DNA of 64,000 nt from Flavobacteriaceae bacterium D16 (GTDB lineage: Bacteria; Bacteroidota; Bacteroidia; Flavobacteriales; Flavobacteriaceae): contig JAJTJC010000036.1 in NCBI GenBank assembly GCA_021295155.1, positions 372,001 through 436,000 of the forward strand, given 5' to 3'. A program made the position numbers and the translations under genes. The notes under the pieces were generated by a model that worked only from the letters and a program-made list of their open reading frames with translations, was not told where the DNA came from and ran no database searches. This document shows, piece after piece, positions 51,878-60,911 of this stretch (the stretch's first letter is position 1; every line of letters starts with the position of its first letter).

Positions 51878-52849
51878 ATGAGCGCAAAAGCACCTTTTAC
51901 AGATTCTCTTTCACTACCCGCAATAGCGGCCCCCATGTTCTTGATTTCAGGACCTCAACTGGTTATTTCCTGTTGTAAGCAGGGTATTGTAGGAACTTTC
52001 CCGGCATTGAACCAACGAACCAGCGAAGGTTTCGAAGCGTGGCTGGTCGAAATCAAGGAAGCCCTTGAAGCGTACGAAAAAGAAACTGGAAAAAAACCAG
52101 CCCCTTTTGGGGTTAATCTTATTGTTCATCCTACCAATCCCCGACTTGAGGCAGATCTTAAATTGTGCATAAAGCACCAGGTACCCCTCATTATCACCTC
52201 TCTTGGTGCGGTTTCCCAGCTTGTTGATGCTGTACATAGTTATGGAGGTCTTGTATTTCACGACATCATAAAAAAGCGTCATGCCCAAAAAGCAGCAGAA
52301 GCAGGTGTAGACGGCCTGATCCTGGTAGCTGCAGGAGCGGGTGGACATGCAGGTACTTTGAATCCCATGACATTGCTTGCTGAAGTAAAGAAGTTTTTCA
52401 AGAAAACCCTTATTTTATCAGGTTGTATTAGCACGGGGCGGGATATTGCCTCGGCCTTGCAAATGGGCGCAGACCTGGCCTATATGGGTACCCGGTTTAT
52501 CAATACCACAGAGAGTAAAGCCCCTGAAGACTACAAAAAAATGATTATCGAGGCCGGTGCCAGTGATATAGTCTATACTGCGGCAATTTCCGGTGTACAC
52601 GCCAACTTTCTGGCAGCAAGCCTGCAAGCAGCCGGCATCAGCGAAGAAGATTTAACCAAAGACCATAAGGTTGATTTTGGAAAAGAACTCGATACTGAGG
52701 CCAAAGCCTGGAAAACCATCTGGTCTGCCGGACAGGGAGTTGCCACTATTGAAGATGTTTTACCAGTGGAACAGCTTGTCGAACAACTACGGAAAGAGTT
52801 TTTAGAAGCCCTTACAGATCAGGCACAGCTACTTAAAAAATATAGCTAA
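51878..52849 (+). CDS. Nitronate monooxygenase / FMN-dependent oxidoreductase
   Basis: A 323-residue TIM-barrel flavoenzyme of the 2-nitropropane dioxygenase family, which oxidises alkyl nitronates such as the toxin propionate 3-nitronate. Motifs are LPAIAAPMFLISGPQLVISC at the N-terminus, GTFPALNQRT, FGVNLIVHPTNPR, and the FMN-phosphate-binding AAGAGGHAGTLNPM and LSGCISTGRDIASALQMGAD. Physiological substrate uncertain. First of four same-strand genes with short gaps (18, -1 and 40 bases). Confidence 0.9.
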   Translation: MSAKAPFTDSLSLPAIAAPMFLISGPQLVISCCKQGIVGTFPALNQRTSEGFEAWLVEIKEALEAYEKETGKKPAPFGVNLIVHPTNPRLEADLKLCIKHQVPLIITSLGAVSQLVDAVHSYGGLVFHDIIKKRHAQKAAEAGVDGLILVAAGAGGHAGTLNPMTLLAEVKKFFKKTLILSGCISTGRDIASALQMGADLAYMGTRFINTTESKAPEDYKKMIIEAGASDIVYTAAISGVHANFLAASLQAAGISEEDLTKDHKVDFGKELDTEAKAWKTIWSAGQGVATIEDVLPVEQLVEQLRKEFLEALTDQAQLLKKYS

Positions 52850-52867
52850 AAGTTAAATCTGTTATAG

Positions 52868-53869
52868 ATGTATGTAAAAAGAAATATTAGCCTGGGTGTC
52901 ATGTGGCACTACTCCTGGAGAAACTTGCTTTTCTTCACCTTTTGGGCTGGAGCTGTATTTTGCATTTACCACTTTCTGAACTGGGATTTTATCGACATCC
53001 CCTTTCAACCCCTGAGTGTAATAGGAATCGCCGTGGCATTCTATATCGGATTCAAAAACAGCCAGAGCTATGATCGGTTCTGGGAAGGAAGAAAGATATG
53101 GGGAGGGATCGTAAATTATTCACGCACCTGGACCAATAATGTATTGAGCTTTGTAAATGATACTGATCAGACTAAAAAAGAGCTTGTATACAGACACCTG
53201 GCATGGATCAATGCGCTCAGGATACAGTTAAGACAACCTACTTCCTTTTCGAAGCGGGAACACAAATCGATTGAACGACTATTTGAAAAACACGGACACA
53301 AAAACCCCGTATGTGAAGACCTGGGAATTTTCCTGGGTGCCAAAGAGCTGGAAGATCTGCAATCAAGGAAAAATGTAGCTACGCATCTTATTAAAAATCA
53401 GGGGCAACACCTGAAAATCCTTCTGGAAAATGATAAAATAACTGAGTTTGATAAACAGGTGTTCCACAACAATTTGGAGCAGATGTATAACCTTCAGGGC
53501 AAATGCGAGCGGATAAAAAACACTCCATTCCCCAGACAGTATGCCTATTTCAGTACCCTGTTCACCTGGCTTTTTATTCTTCTGCTCCCTTTTGGGCTTC
53601 TGGATGTTTTTGAAGAAGGGATAAGCCTTGTTGAGGGCAATATTCGCAGTTGGTATATCTTTATGATGATTCCGTTTTCAGTACTTATCTCCTGGATTTT
53701 TGTCACCATGGAAAAAGTGGGCAGCAATAGCGAAGATCCTTTCGAAGGTAGGATCAATGATGTTCCCATGACGGCCTTATGCCGAACTATCGAGATTGAC
53801 CTGAGAGACATGCTTAATGAAGCTGAACTCCCAGAAAAGATACAGCCACAGGACAATATTCTTTACTAA
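52868..53869 (+). CDS. Bestrophin-family anion channel
   Basis: A 333-residue bestrophin/UPF0187 membrane protein. Hydrophobic helices lie at about 20-40, 48-66, 230-250 and 258-278. Landmarks: GVMWHYSWRNLLFFTFWAGA, FYIGFKNSQSYDRFWEGRKI and the SYDRFWE stretch typical of the family, and the C-terminal conserved DPFEGRINDVPMTALCRTIE. Bacterial members form pentameric channels passing sodium or anions. Its stop codon overlaps the start of the hydrolase gene (TAATG). Confidence 0.93.
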   Translation: MYVKRNISLGVMWHYSWRNLLFFTFWAGAVFCIYHFLNWDFIDIPFQPLSVIGIAVAFYIGFKNSQSYDRFWEGRKIWGGIVNYSRTWTNNVLSFVNDTDQTKKELVYRHLAWINALRIQLRQPTSFSKREHKSIERLFEKHGHKNPVCEDLGIFLGAKELEDLQSRKNVATHLIKNQGQHLKILLENDKITEFDKQVFHNNLEQMYNLQGKCERIKNTPFPRQYAYFSTLFTWLFILLLPFGLLDVFEEGISLVEGNIRSWYIFMMIPFSVLISWIFVTMEKVGSNSEDPFEGRINDVPMTALCRTIEIDLRDMLNEAELPEKIQPQDNILY

Positions 53870-54831
53870 TGCCAATCGTTCCGAGTCCTTATAAACCTCC
53901 GGTAATTTTCAGAAATGGTCATGCCGCCACCATCTATGCCGGCCTCTTTCGCAAGATAGATGGTATTACACAAGAACGGGAACGTATGGAACTTATGGAT
54001 GGTGACTTCATGGACCTGGACTGGAGTTATGCCAAATCTCCTACTCAGAAAGTAGCCATCCTGCTTCACGGTTTGGAAGGGCACGGCCAACGTCCTTATA
54101 TAACTGGTAGTGCTAAAATCTTAAACCAGGCAGGAATTGATGCCTGTGCGGTAAATTTCAGGGGTTGTAGTGGGGAGACCAATCGCTTATATCGTTCTTA
54201 TCATTCCGGAGCAACAGAAGACCTGGATGCAGTAATACGGCACATCCTCGAAACAAAAAACTATTCAGAAATCCTGATAAAAGGGATAAGCCTGGGGGGT
54301 AACATGACCCTGAAATATCTGGGTGAAGGAAGAACTATTCCCAAAGAAGTTAAAGCGGCAATAGGGGTATCAGTCCCATGTAACTTGCACGATTCCCTGA
54401 TCCAGCTACTCAAACCAAAAAATTGGGCTTATGCCCATAGGTTTCGCAACCACCTCGTTGCAAAACTCAAGGCAAAAAAACATTTGTTCCCCGAAATCCT
54501 AACGGATGAACAAATTGGAAAGATCAAAAATCTGAAGGATTTTGACGATCTCTATACCAGTAAAGCCCACGGATTCAAAGATGCATTAGACTATTATGAA
54601 AAGTGTAGCAGCAGACAATTCCTTAAGGAAATTAAAGTCCCCACGTTGATTATAAATTCCCTGGACGATTCATTCCTGGGGGAATCCTGTTATCCACAAA
54701 AAGAAGCCGAAAGCAATACCATGTTGTATTTGCGTATGCCCCGCTATGGTGGTCATGTTGGCTTTATTGATCAGGGAAATGTGTCCTATTCGGAAAAGGT
54801 TAGTCTCAGCTTCATATCTAAATTCTTCTAA
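53869..54831 (+). CDS. YheT-like alpha/beta hydrolase
   Basis: A 320-residue hydrolase of the YheT/EMB8 family, probably a cytoplasmic esterase or lipase. It carries the family N-terminus NGHAATIYAGLF, the oxyanion LLHGLEGHGQRPYITG, VNFRGCSGETNRLYRSYHSG, nucleophile KGISLGGNMTLKYL, acidic LIINSLDDSFLGESCYP and histidine YGGHVGFID. The start overlaps the bestrophin stop by 1 base, so the two are translationally coupled. Substrate unknown. Confidence 0.93.
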   Translation: MPIVPSPYKPPVIFRNGHAATIYAGLFRKIDGITQERERMELMDGDFMDLDWSYAKSPTQKVAILLHGLEGHGQRPYITGSAKILNQAGIDACAVNFRGCSGETNRLYRSYHSGATEDLDAVIRHILETKNYSEILIKGISLGGNMTLKYLGEGRTIPKEVKAAIGVSVPCNLHDSLIQLLKPKNWAYAHRFRNHLVAKLKAKKHLFPEILTDEQIGKIKNLKDFDDLYTSKAHGFKDALDYYEKCSSRQFLKEIKVPTLIINSLDDSFLGESCYPQKEAESNTMLYLRMPRYGGHVGFIDQGNVSYSEKVSLSFISKFF

Positions 54832-54871
54832 AGCTGCTTTTTTGGTATCTTGTGCCTCCAAAATATATACT

Positions 54872-55348
54872 ATGTCAAGAAAATTAATATGGATTGCCCT
54901 TGCCACGGTCTTCGTGGCCTGTGGTGGAAAACAGGAAAAGAAAGAGTCCTTTGAGGTGAACCGGTCTAAATCCGAGTTAACCAGCGATCAAGAATCAGGT
55001 AGTGTTCCCATTGATATGGATAATAAAGGAATTGGACCTATCAAGGAATTAAAGTTTGAAAAGGAAATTAATAAAGAACTTGCAGCCCGCGGGGAGTCAA
55101 CATTTAATATGATCTGTACCGCCTGCCATCTAACCGATCAGCGGATGATTGGACCTGCCATGGCAGGAATATATGAACGCAGAAGCCCGGAGTGGGTAAT
55201 GAATATGATCCTGAACCCTGATGGCATGCTAAAAGAAGATCCTATTGCCCAGGCATTGCTAAAAGAATACAATAATATGATCATGACCAATCAGAACCTT
55301 AGTGAGGATGAAGCCCGTCAGATCGCTGAGTATCTGAGGACACTCTAG
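54872..55348 (+). CDS. c-type cytochrome lipoprotein
   Basis: A 158-residue electron carrier. The signal peptide has a lipobox (VFVACGGKQ), so the protein is membrane-anchored. One haem site is visible (CTACH in NMICTACHLTDQRMIGPAMA), with the distal methionine probably in NNMIMTNQNL or PAMAGIYER. The ATG at 54872 is used; a longer frame exists but is out of keeping with the signal peptide. It sits downstream of the hydrolase gene in the same direction and is followed by a strong terminator. Confidence 0.85.
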   Translation: MSRKLIWIALATVFVACGGKQEKKESFEVNRSKSELTSDQESGSVPIDMDNKGIGPIKELKFEKEINKELAARGESTFNMICTACHLTDQRMIGPAMAGIYERRSPEWVMNMILNPDGMLKEDPIAQALLKEYNNMIMTNQNLSEDEARQIAEYLRTL

Positions 55349-55372
55349 GATATCATTTAAAAATAGCATCAG

Positions 55373-55411
55373 GCACAAATGGCTACGAGTAAAGTCATTT
55401 GTGCTTTTTTT
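55373..55411 (+). terminator. Rho-independent terminator after cytochrome gene
   Basis: A perfect nine-base stem (GCACAAATG with its complement, 55373-55381 and 55396-55404) with a 14-base loop, then T7 (55405-55411). It ends the operon starting at 51878. Confidence 0.85.
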
Positions 55412-55550
55412 ATTGGATATTTTTACCCCTGAACCATCTGATAAAAGGGAACTTCAAGCAACCCTGTAAATCTCGAAAACTGTTATCTTTATGAAAAACG
55501 GTACGACTCTTGAAATTGCTGTGAGGAACGTATAACACAAATATTTTATA

Positions 55551-56252
55551 ATGATGTCATTGAAATTTAAAGCCCAACTCATCCTTTTTCTGGGCGTTGG
55601 TTTACTTATAATGCAGCCTTTGGAGGCACAACAGAAAAATTTTATTGATCAGCCTTACCTGGAAACTACCGTAACGGTCGATACCCTGGTAGTCCCTAAT
55701 CGCATCTACCTCAATATCCTCCTGACAGAGGCTGATACCAAAGGGCGGACATCAGTTGAAGAACTGGAAAATCGTATGGCAGCCAAACTCAAAGGCCTGG
55801 GGATAGACCTGGATACACAACTGAGCCTGACTGATCTGGGTAGTGATTTTAAGAAGTATTTTCTTCGAAAAACGGATATTCAGAAAGAGAAGGCCTACAC
55901 CCTGCTCGTGTATGATGGCCTAACCGTGGGTAAGGTTCTGAAAGAAATGGAAGCTATTGGAATATCCAATATTAGTCTTCAAAAAACCGGGTATTCAAAA
56001 ATGGATTCCATAAAAATGGATATGCGAATCAAAGCCATATTAAAGGCCAAAGAACAGGGGTCCAATTTAGTCAACACCATTGGGCAAAGCCTTGGAAAGG
56101 CCTTGCATATTCAATATTATGAAAGGAACTTTCGTGACACAAGGGGTGGATTACAGGAAGTTGTGATCACAGCCAAAGCTGAACCTCTTGATGTTGAGTT
56201 CAGCAAAATCAGGATTGAAACACAGCTATCCGTAAAGTTTGCCATGGAATAA
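55551..56252 (+). CDS. SIMPL-domain exported protein
   Basis: A 233-residue protein of the SIMPL/DUF541 family. A signal peptide (ending MQPLEAQ) leads into one SIMPL domain (about 35-230: ETTVTVDTLVVPNRIYLNIL, NRMAAKLKGLGIDL and GKALHIQYYE, ending LSVKFAME), whose members form hollow oligomers in the periplasm. In relatives it is near signalling or oxidative-stress genes; here it is alone. Function unknown. Confidence 0.87.
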   Translation: MMSLKFKAQLILFLGVGLLIMQPLEAQQKNFIDQPYLETTVTVDTLVVPNRIYLNILLTEADTKGRTSVEELENRMAAKLKGLGIDLDTQLSLTDLGSDFKKYFLRKTDIQKEKAYTLLVYDGLTVGKVLKEMEAIGISNISLQKTGYSKMDSIKMDMRIKAILKAKEQGSNLVNTIGQSLGKALHIQYYERNFRDTRGGLQEVVITAKAEPLDVEFSKIRIETQLSVKFAME

Positions 56253-56293
56253 TTCAAGCCCTCATTAACATATTCTGACTGGGTTTAAGGTAT

Positions 56294-57823
56294 TCAGAAC
56301 TTGTCTACCATAACTTTATAGGTGGGATCTTCCAGAACATTCACATCTATAATTTTATCTGCATTGAATAAAAGTCTTCTGCAGTCCTGGCTCAGATGGC
56401 GCAAATGCACCTTTTTACCCACCTTGAGATAGCGCTCCGTGATCTTATTCAGGGCTTCAATAGCCGACATGTCTACTACACGACTCTCTTTAAAATCGAT
56501 GATCACCTCTTCAGGGTCATTAAGCACATCGAACTTTTCATTAAACAGACCAATCGATCCAAAAAACAACGGGCCATAGATTTCATAGTGTTTCACCCCG
56601 TGTTCATCAATATACTTTCTGGCCCGAATACGTTTGGCATTATCCCATGAGAATACAAGTGCCGATATGATTACCCCAACGAGAACTGCAAGCGCCAGGT
56701 TATGCAGAAAGACGGTAACCAGTGTAACCAGTACCATTACCAGAACATCAGATTTTGGCATTCTCCTGAACGTTCTCAAACTGGCCCACTCAAATGTTCC
56801 CAGGGCAACCATTATCATAAGTCCGGTGAGGGCGGCCATAGGCACCTTTTCAATTAAGTCGGCTCCGAACATTATGAATACCAATAACATCACAGCGGCG
56901 ATAATCCCAGATAACCTGGCACGCGCCCCATTTGATGTATTGATCAAACTTTGTCCGATCATAGCACAACCTCCCATACCTGAAAATAAGCCGGATAAAA
57001 TGTTAGCAGTACCCTGAGCCACAGCTTCTTTATTCCCCCTACCACGGGTTTCAGTGATCTCATCAACAATATTGAGTGTTAGCAGACTTTCAATTAATCC
57101 TACTCCAGCCACTATTGCAGCGTAAGGAAATATAATCTTCAAGGTTTCCAGGCTAACCGGAATTTCAGGTATATGGAAAGGGGGGAACCCGCCCTGGATA
57201 GAAGCGATGTCTCCAATAGTACGGGTATCTATATCAAATACAAGTACAAGACCAAATACCAGTAATATAGCCATAAGGGAAGCCGGAACTACCTTGCTGA
57301 GTTTAGGCAGTCCCCAGATAACAAGCATGGTCAGGAGAACAAGGCCAAGAAAACTGTAGAGGGTAACCCCTGACATCCACGCTCCTCCCGGAACCTTGAA
57401 CTGGTCTAATTGGGACATAAAGATTATTATGGCCAGACCATTTACAAATCCAAAGATGACGGGATGGGGAACCAGTCGCATGAATTTTCCCAGGCGGAGG
57501 AATCCAGCTATTAACTGCATTATTCCCGCAAGGACTACAGCTGCAAAAACATATTCAACACCATAATCAACTGCGAGAGAAACAATAACTACTGCCACAG
57601 CTCCGGTAGCTCCGGAAATCATGCCAGGCCTGCCCCCCAAGATAGAAGTAACAAGGCCCATTACAAAAGCGGCATATAGACCTGTAAGTGGAGATAAACC
57701 TGCAATCAGTGCAAAAGCAATTGCTTCTGGCACCAAAGCAAGTGCCACTGTAAGTCCCGATAATATTTCGGTCCGGTAATTTACTTCCTGTGAAAAATCG
57801 AATAGATTCAGATACTTTTTCAA
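56294..57823 (-). CDS. SulP-family anion transporter with STAS domain
   Basis: A 509-residue SLC26/SulP membrane transporter. The N-terminal transport region has about ten to twelve helices; typical motifs are ILSGLTVALALVPEAIAFAL, GLYAAFVMGLVTSILGGRPG and MISGATGAVAVVIV at the first helices. The C-terminal STAS domain (from about residue 430: EVIIDFKESRVVDMSAIEAL) is complete. Bicarbonate, sulfate or other anions are possible substrates; the sequence does not decide. A small inverted repeat (57827-57841) lies between promoter box and start. Confidence 0.93.
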   Translation of the reverse strand: MKKYLNLFDFSQEVNYRTEILSGLTVALALVPEAIAFALIAGLSPLTGLYAAFVMGLVTSILGGRPGMISGATGAVAVVIVSLAVDYGVEYVFAAVVLAGIMQLIAGFLRLGKFMRLVPHPVIFGFVNGLAIIIFMSQLDQFKVPGGAWMSGVTLYSFLGLVLLTMLVIWGLPKLSKVVPASLMAILLVFGLVLVFDIDTRTIGDIASIQGGFPPFHIPEIPVSLETLKIIFPYAAIVAGVGLIESLLTLNIVDEITETRGRGNKEAVAQGTANILSGLFSGMGGCAMIGQSLINTSNGARARLSGIIAAVMLLVFIMFGADLIEKVPMAALTGLMIMVALGTFEWASLRTFRRMPKSDVLVMVLVTLVTVFLHNLALAVLVGVIISALVFSWDNAKRIRARKYIDEHGVKHYEIYGPLFFGSIGLFNEKFDVLNDPEEVIIDFKESRVVDMSAIEALNKITERYLKVGKKVHLRHLSQDCRRLLFNADKIIDVNVLEDPTYKVMVDKF

Positions 57824-57843
57824 ACGCCCTTATTTTAAGGGGC

Positions 57844-57851
57844 CAAAAGTA
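57844..57851 (-). promoter_or_regulatory. -7 promoter box of SulP gene
   Basis: Minus strand TACTTTTG, a perfect TAnnTTTG, 20 bases before the ATG at 57823. A six-base-arm hairpin (CCCTTA/TAAGGG) lies between box and ATG. Confidence 0.5.
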
Positions 57852-57903
57852 ACTTTATTATCCAAGTTGACCTCAGATAAGAAAGATTTTCTAAAAGTGA
57901 TTT

Positions 57904-58881
57904 TTACCAGGCCTTTAACCCCAGCAATTTTTCACCTAAGTCAGATAGCTCGGCTCGCTCATACTTAGTCTGTTCCCAATTTCTCGGATCACCTGGAAAT
58001 GCATATCCTTCAGGAGCCACTCTGTTCTTCCAGGAATGAATCCGCCAATTCTTTAATTCCTCATTATCTTCTTCTGCGGGCATCATGGAGATATACTGGG
58101 CAATACGCACCTTATTACCGGACTTGTTAGGCCTGATGCCATGGGGTTCTGTACTATTGAAGATCAATAAATCACCGGCCTCCATTTTTACTTTGACAAT
58201 TTTGTCTTCTAAGCCCTCCAAACTTGGCTGAAAATGGTCGCGGTCTTTAGGTTGCGTTTGCTTCCAGCTATCGTAATTTCTGTATAACCAGGGAATACAC
58301 TGAAAACCTCCCATATCCTCATCGGTTTGGTCTGCCAATGCAAGGACCCCCTGTACATTTTGTGGCTTTGTTTCAGGGTCATAATCCCAATGGATAAAAC
58401 CCTTTTTATTCTCTCCCGGACGTTGTGGAAAATTCAGATTAGCCCGGTCTATGGTTACCCAGAGCTTTTCGGTACCCCATACATCTACAAAGGCGTCATA
58501 TACGCGCTTTGTCTGTCTGTTATTCCACAGGTGTTGATGGTTGTAGACTTCTACCATGCCTGTTCCTGTAAGTTCCTTCATCTTCATTTCTGCTCTTGGA
58601 GGTGCATACCAGGTAGCAGGGTCGTTGGGGTCTTTTTCATCAAATTCCCATAAAAAATCAGCTGTTGCCTTCGCCTGCTCTTTAGAAACCGCATTTTTAA
58701 TAACAATGTATCCGTTATGCATCCAGAACTTCCAATCCTCTTCGGACAGCACTCTCAAAGGTATTCCATTAGATCGGTCATTCAATTGTTGTTTACTGCT
58801 CGTAGCCGTAGAAGGATTGCCAGGAATCTCTTCGTGTGCTTTATTGGCCATTTCCAATTTTACATCATTGTCCATTGTCAC
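57904..58881 (-). CDS. Phytanoyl-CoA dioxygenase-family (2-oxoglutarate/Fe(II)) oxygenase
   Basis: A 325-residue double-stranded beta-helix oxygenase of the PhyH family. The iron facial triad is visible: His and Asp in GFIHWDYDPET, and His in NSTEPHGIRPNKSG, with the 2-oxoglutarate-binding Arg in the same segment. The substrate is unknown; PhyH relatives hydroxylate lipids, secondary metabolites or ectoine. A divergently transcribed AraC regulator begins 157 bases away and probably controls it. Confidence 0.88.
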   Translation of the reverse strand: MTMDNDVKLEMANKAHEEIPGNPSTATSSKQQLNDRSNGIPLRVLSEEDWKFWMHNGYIVIKNAVSKEQAKATADFLWEFDEKDPNDPATWYAPPRAEMKMKELTGTGMVEVYNHQHLWNNRQTKRVYDAFVDVWGTEKLWVTIDRANLNFPQRPGENKKGFIHWDYDPETKPQNVQGVLALADQTDEDMGGFQCIPWLYRNYDSWKQTQPKDRDHFQPSLEGLEDKIVKVKMEAGDLLIFNSTEPHGIRPNKSGNKVRIAQYISMMPAEEDNEELKNWRIHSWKNRVAPEGYAFPGDPRNWEQTKYERAELSDLGEKLLGLKAW

Positions 58882-58900
58882 TGATTTAAGTTTACTATTT

Positions 58901-58908
58901 CAAAACTA
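58901..58908 (-). promoter_or_regulatory. -7 promoter box of PhyH gene
   Basis: Minus strand TAGTTTTG, a perfect TAnnTTTG, 19 bases before the ATG at 58881. The intergenic region upstream has direct repeats TGATAT at 58935-58946 and an inverted match ATATCA at 58976-58981 that may bind the AraC regulator. Confidence 0.45.
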
Positions 58909-59038
58909 GCAGAATGATCCTGGCACATCCACCTTGATATTGATATAAATTTGAACTATTTTAACCTTATTGACTATATCATAAGACTTTTATGTGAATT
59001 TTGTATAATTTACTGCTTCCGAAATTCATAACGCATTT

Positions 59039-59902
59039 ATGAAAATTCAATTAGAGACCATATCGCCAGATACCAAAAGTCCGTTCAGGCTTTTACACGA
59101 TCCCAAATTGAATCATTTGTTTTACTGGCATTTTCATCCTGAGCTGGAATTGGTATACATAGAGGGTGCTAATGCCAAAAGGCATGTGGGAGATCACATC
59201 TCTGAATATAAGGGAAGTGACCTGGTACTAATCGGGTCCAATATTCCTCATTTAAATTTTGACCATGGGGTTACTACAACCTACAGGAAGGAAGTCTTGC
59301 ATTTTAAACCGGAATTCAGGGATAAGATCCTGGTTGGTTTGCCAGAATTAAAATCCATTGACAGATTGCTTGAATTATCAAGGTATGGCATCGCCTTCCA
59401 TGGAGAGACCAAAAATAAAGCAGGTGAGCTCATGAAAAAATTGCACCTGCTTGAGCCCTTTCAATTCTTCATTTCCATAATGCATATTCTAAATCTTCTG
59501 TCTGGAAGTAAGGAGTTTGAATTATTGCATAAAAAGCCCTTTATCAATAAATACAGTAAGAAAGAACAATCCCGAATCCGGAAAATTTATGGCTTTATTG
59601 ATGAGCGCTATCAGTATAAAATAACCCTGGATGAGGTGTCCGGTCTATGTAATTTGACAAAACCAGCATTTTGCAGGTATTTTAAAAAAGCTACGGGAAG
59701 TACATTTATTGAATTCCTGAATCAATATCGTGTTAGTCAGGCAAAGCGTTTACTGTTGATGGGAAAAAATGTAAGCGAGGCTTGTTATGAATGCGGGTTT
59801 GAAAGTCTTTCTTATTTCAATCGTAGTTTCAAGAAAATCACGGGTGAAAATCCCTCCGGTTTTAAAACAACCTATGCTTCAAAAAAGAACCGCTCCGGGT
59901 AA
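59039..59902 (+). CDS. AraC-family transcriptional regulator
   Basis: A 287-residue regulator with an N-terminal cupin sensing domain (about 10-110: FYWHFHPELELVYIEGANAK and DLVLIGSNIPHLNFDHG) and a C-terminal pair of helix-turn-helix motifs (about 190-285: ITLDEVSGLCNLTKPAFCRY, then VSEACYECGFESLSYFNRSF and KITGENPSGFK). The ligand is presumably bound by the cupin histidines. Being divergent from the PhyH oxygenase, it most likely regulates that gene, possibly in response to its substrate. The extreme 3' end overlaps the hairpin of the downstream element. Confidence 0.93.
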   Translation: MKIQLETISPDTKSPFRLLHDPKLNHLFYWHFHPELELVYIEGANAKRHVGDHISEYKGSDLVLIGSNIPHLNFDHGVTTTYRKEVLHFKPEFRDKILVGLPELKSIDRLLELSRYGIAFHGETKNKAGELMKKLHLLEPFQFFISIMHILNLLSGSKEFELLHKKPFINKYSKKEQSRIRKIYGFIDERYQYKITLDEVSGLCNLTKPAFCRYFKKATGSTFIEFLNQYRVSQAKRLLLMGKNVSEACYECGFESLSYFNRSFKKITGENPSGFKTTYASKKNRSG

Positions 59903-59968
59903 AGTTAATCCGAAGCGGCTACCAACTAACCAACCTAAAAAATGAAGTGTTTATTTTGTCTGTTATAA
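59887..59968 (+). ncRNA. Candidate structured leader / small RNA with micro-ORF (element B)
   Basis: A hairpin (nine-base arms with one mismatch, 59890-59898 and 59910-59918), overlapping the end of the AraC gene, is followed by ACCAACTAACCAACC, an A-run and a nine-codon ORF with ATG at 59942 and TAA at 59966 (MKCLFCLL). The order and spacing equal element A at 31682-31782, and both ORFs end TTA-TAA. It overlaps the 3' end of the convergent lipoprotein gene. Confidence 0.5.
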
Positions 59969-60889
59969 TTTCCTCTTTCGCTTAACGTCCATTACAGGCA
60001 ACTGCTGTTTAGTCCGCTTCCTTGAGATTGTCCCCTTATCGGATTTCAGATATTGCTGAAATCCTCTTCCTTTGAATTCATACAGGGTGCCACTATCCTG
60101 ATGATAAAGTTCAATCGTATTGTCGTTGGGCACGTACAGCTCAAAATAATCGTTACCCAAAAAGTCGTAATCCAGTGTAAGGGTCTTGAGTGTTAGATCA
60201 TTCCGCACATCGAAAACCTGGTACTCCCCTTCATAATCCCATTGTACCTGACTGATTGGAATACCGGCTGGATCTATAGATGACCTGAAGATGCCACCAC
60301 CAGAAATCGGCACAAACTGAAGGTAGGTCTCCTCATCAAAATCATTCAATACCCCTGCTTCACTAGTGAATACCTTTTCCCATAAGGTATATTCCTGTAG
60401 AAAATACTGGATATTGTCATAGAAGACCTGGTCATAATCAAATGAATTCCTCTGATACCCCTGCAGGAAATAAGATGTATTTGTGCCGCTATGATAGAGT
60501 TCAATAATATTGCCATTGACAACAAAAATTTCAAATAGCCACAGACCATCCAAATCATGGTCTACTTCCACAGCACCGCTCAGCGGATTGTAATATCCCA
60601 CCGAAATGCCAAGTCCATTACCCGTTTTCCCGAGGCCAACCAGATTGTTATTGGCCAACAATACACCGCGATCAAAAGTGAGGGTAAAGGCCTGTTGTAA
60701 AAAAGGCACTTCTCCATTGCCTGTGGTAGCATTGATGTCTACATACCAGAGATCATAGGATTCCAGTAATGCCACAGTATTAAGTGGTGATTCCACGATT
60801 ATTTGATCATCGATAATTACCTCAGTATAGCAGGAAGTAACTGCGAAGCCAAGGAATATCCAAAACGGTAGAAGTTTAATTGCCCTCAT
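59963..60889 (-). CDS. Lipoprotein with two tandem repeat domains
   Basis: A 308-residue lipoprotein: signal peptide and lipobox (FAVTSCYTEV, Cys at about 19). Two similar domains follow, about 30-155 and 155-285, each ending in a matching segment: GNIIELYHSGTNTSYFLQGY in the first and NTIELYHQDSGTLYEFKGRG in the second, so the gene arose by internal duplication. A basic tail (SRKRTKQQLPVMDVKRKRKL) closes the protein. Flavobacterial relatives I recall carry the label nicotinic-acid mononucleotide adenylyltransferase, which nothing in the sequence supports. ATG at 60889 gives a proper signal peptide; a longer frame to 60925 is less likely. Confidence 0.78.
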   Translation of the reverse strand: MRAIKLLPFWIFLGFAVTSCYTEVIIDDQIIVESPLNTVALLESYDLWYVDINATTGNGEVPFLQQAFTLTFDRGVLLANNNLVGLGKTGNGLGISVGYYNPLSGAVEVDHDLDGLWLFEIFVVNGNIIELYHSGTNTSYFLQGYQRNSFDYDQVFYDNIQYFLQEYTLWEKVFTSEAGVLNDFDEETYLQFVPISGGGIFRSSIDPAGIPISQVQWDYEGEYQVFDVRNDLTLKTLTLDYDFLGNDYFELYVPNDNTIELYHQDSGTLYEFKGRGFQQYLKSDKGTISRKRTKQQLPVMDVKRKRKL

Positions 60890-60911
60890 AATATTTTGAT
60901 TTGTTATATAG

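Noticed and set aside
54967-54979. A half-site resembling the palindrome core (AAATCCGAGTTAA)
   Set aside because: It lies inside the cytochrome gene, has no complementary arm and is explained by its coding sequence.
59890-59918. Simple terminator for the AraC gene
   Set aside because: No T-run follows the hairpin and the linker plus micro-ORF match element A, so it is reported as a candidate RNA element instead.
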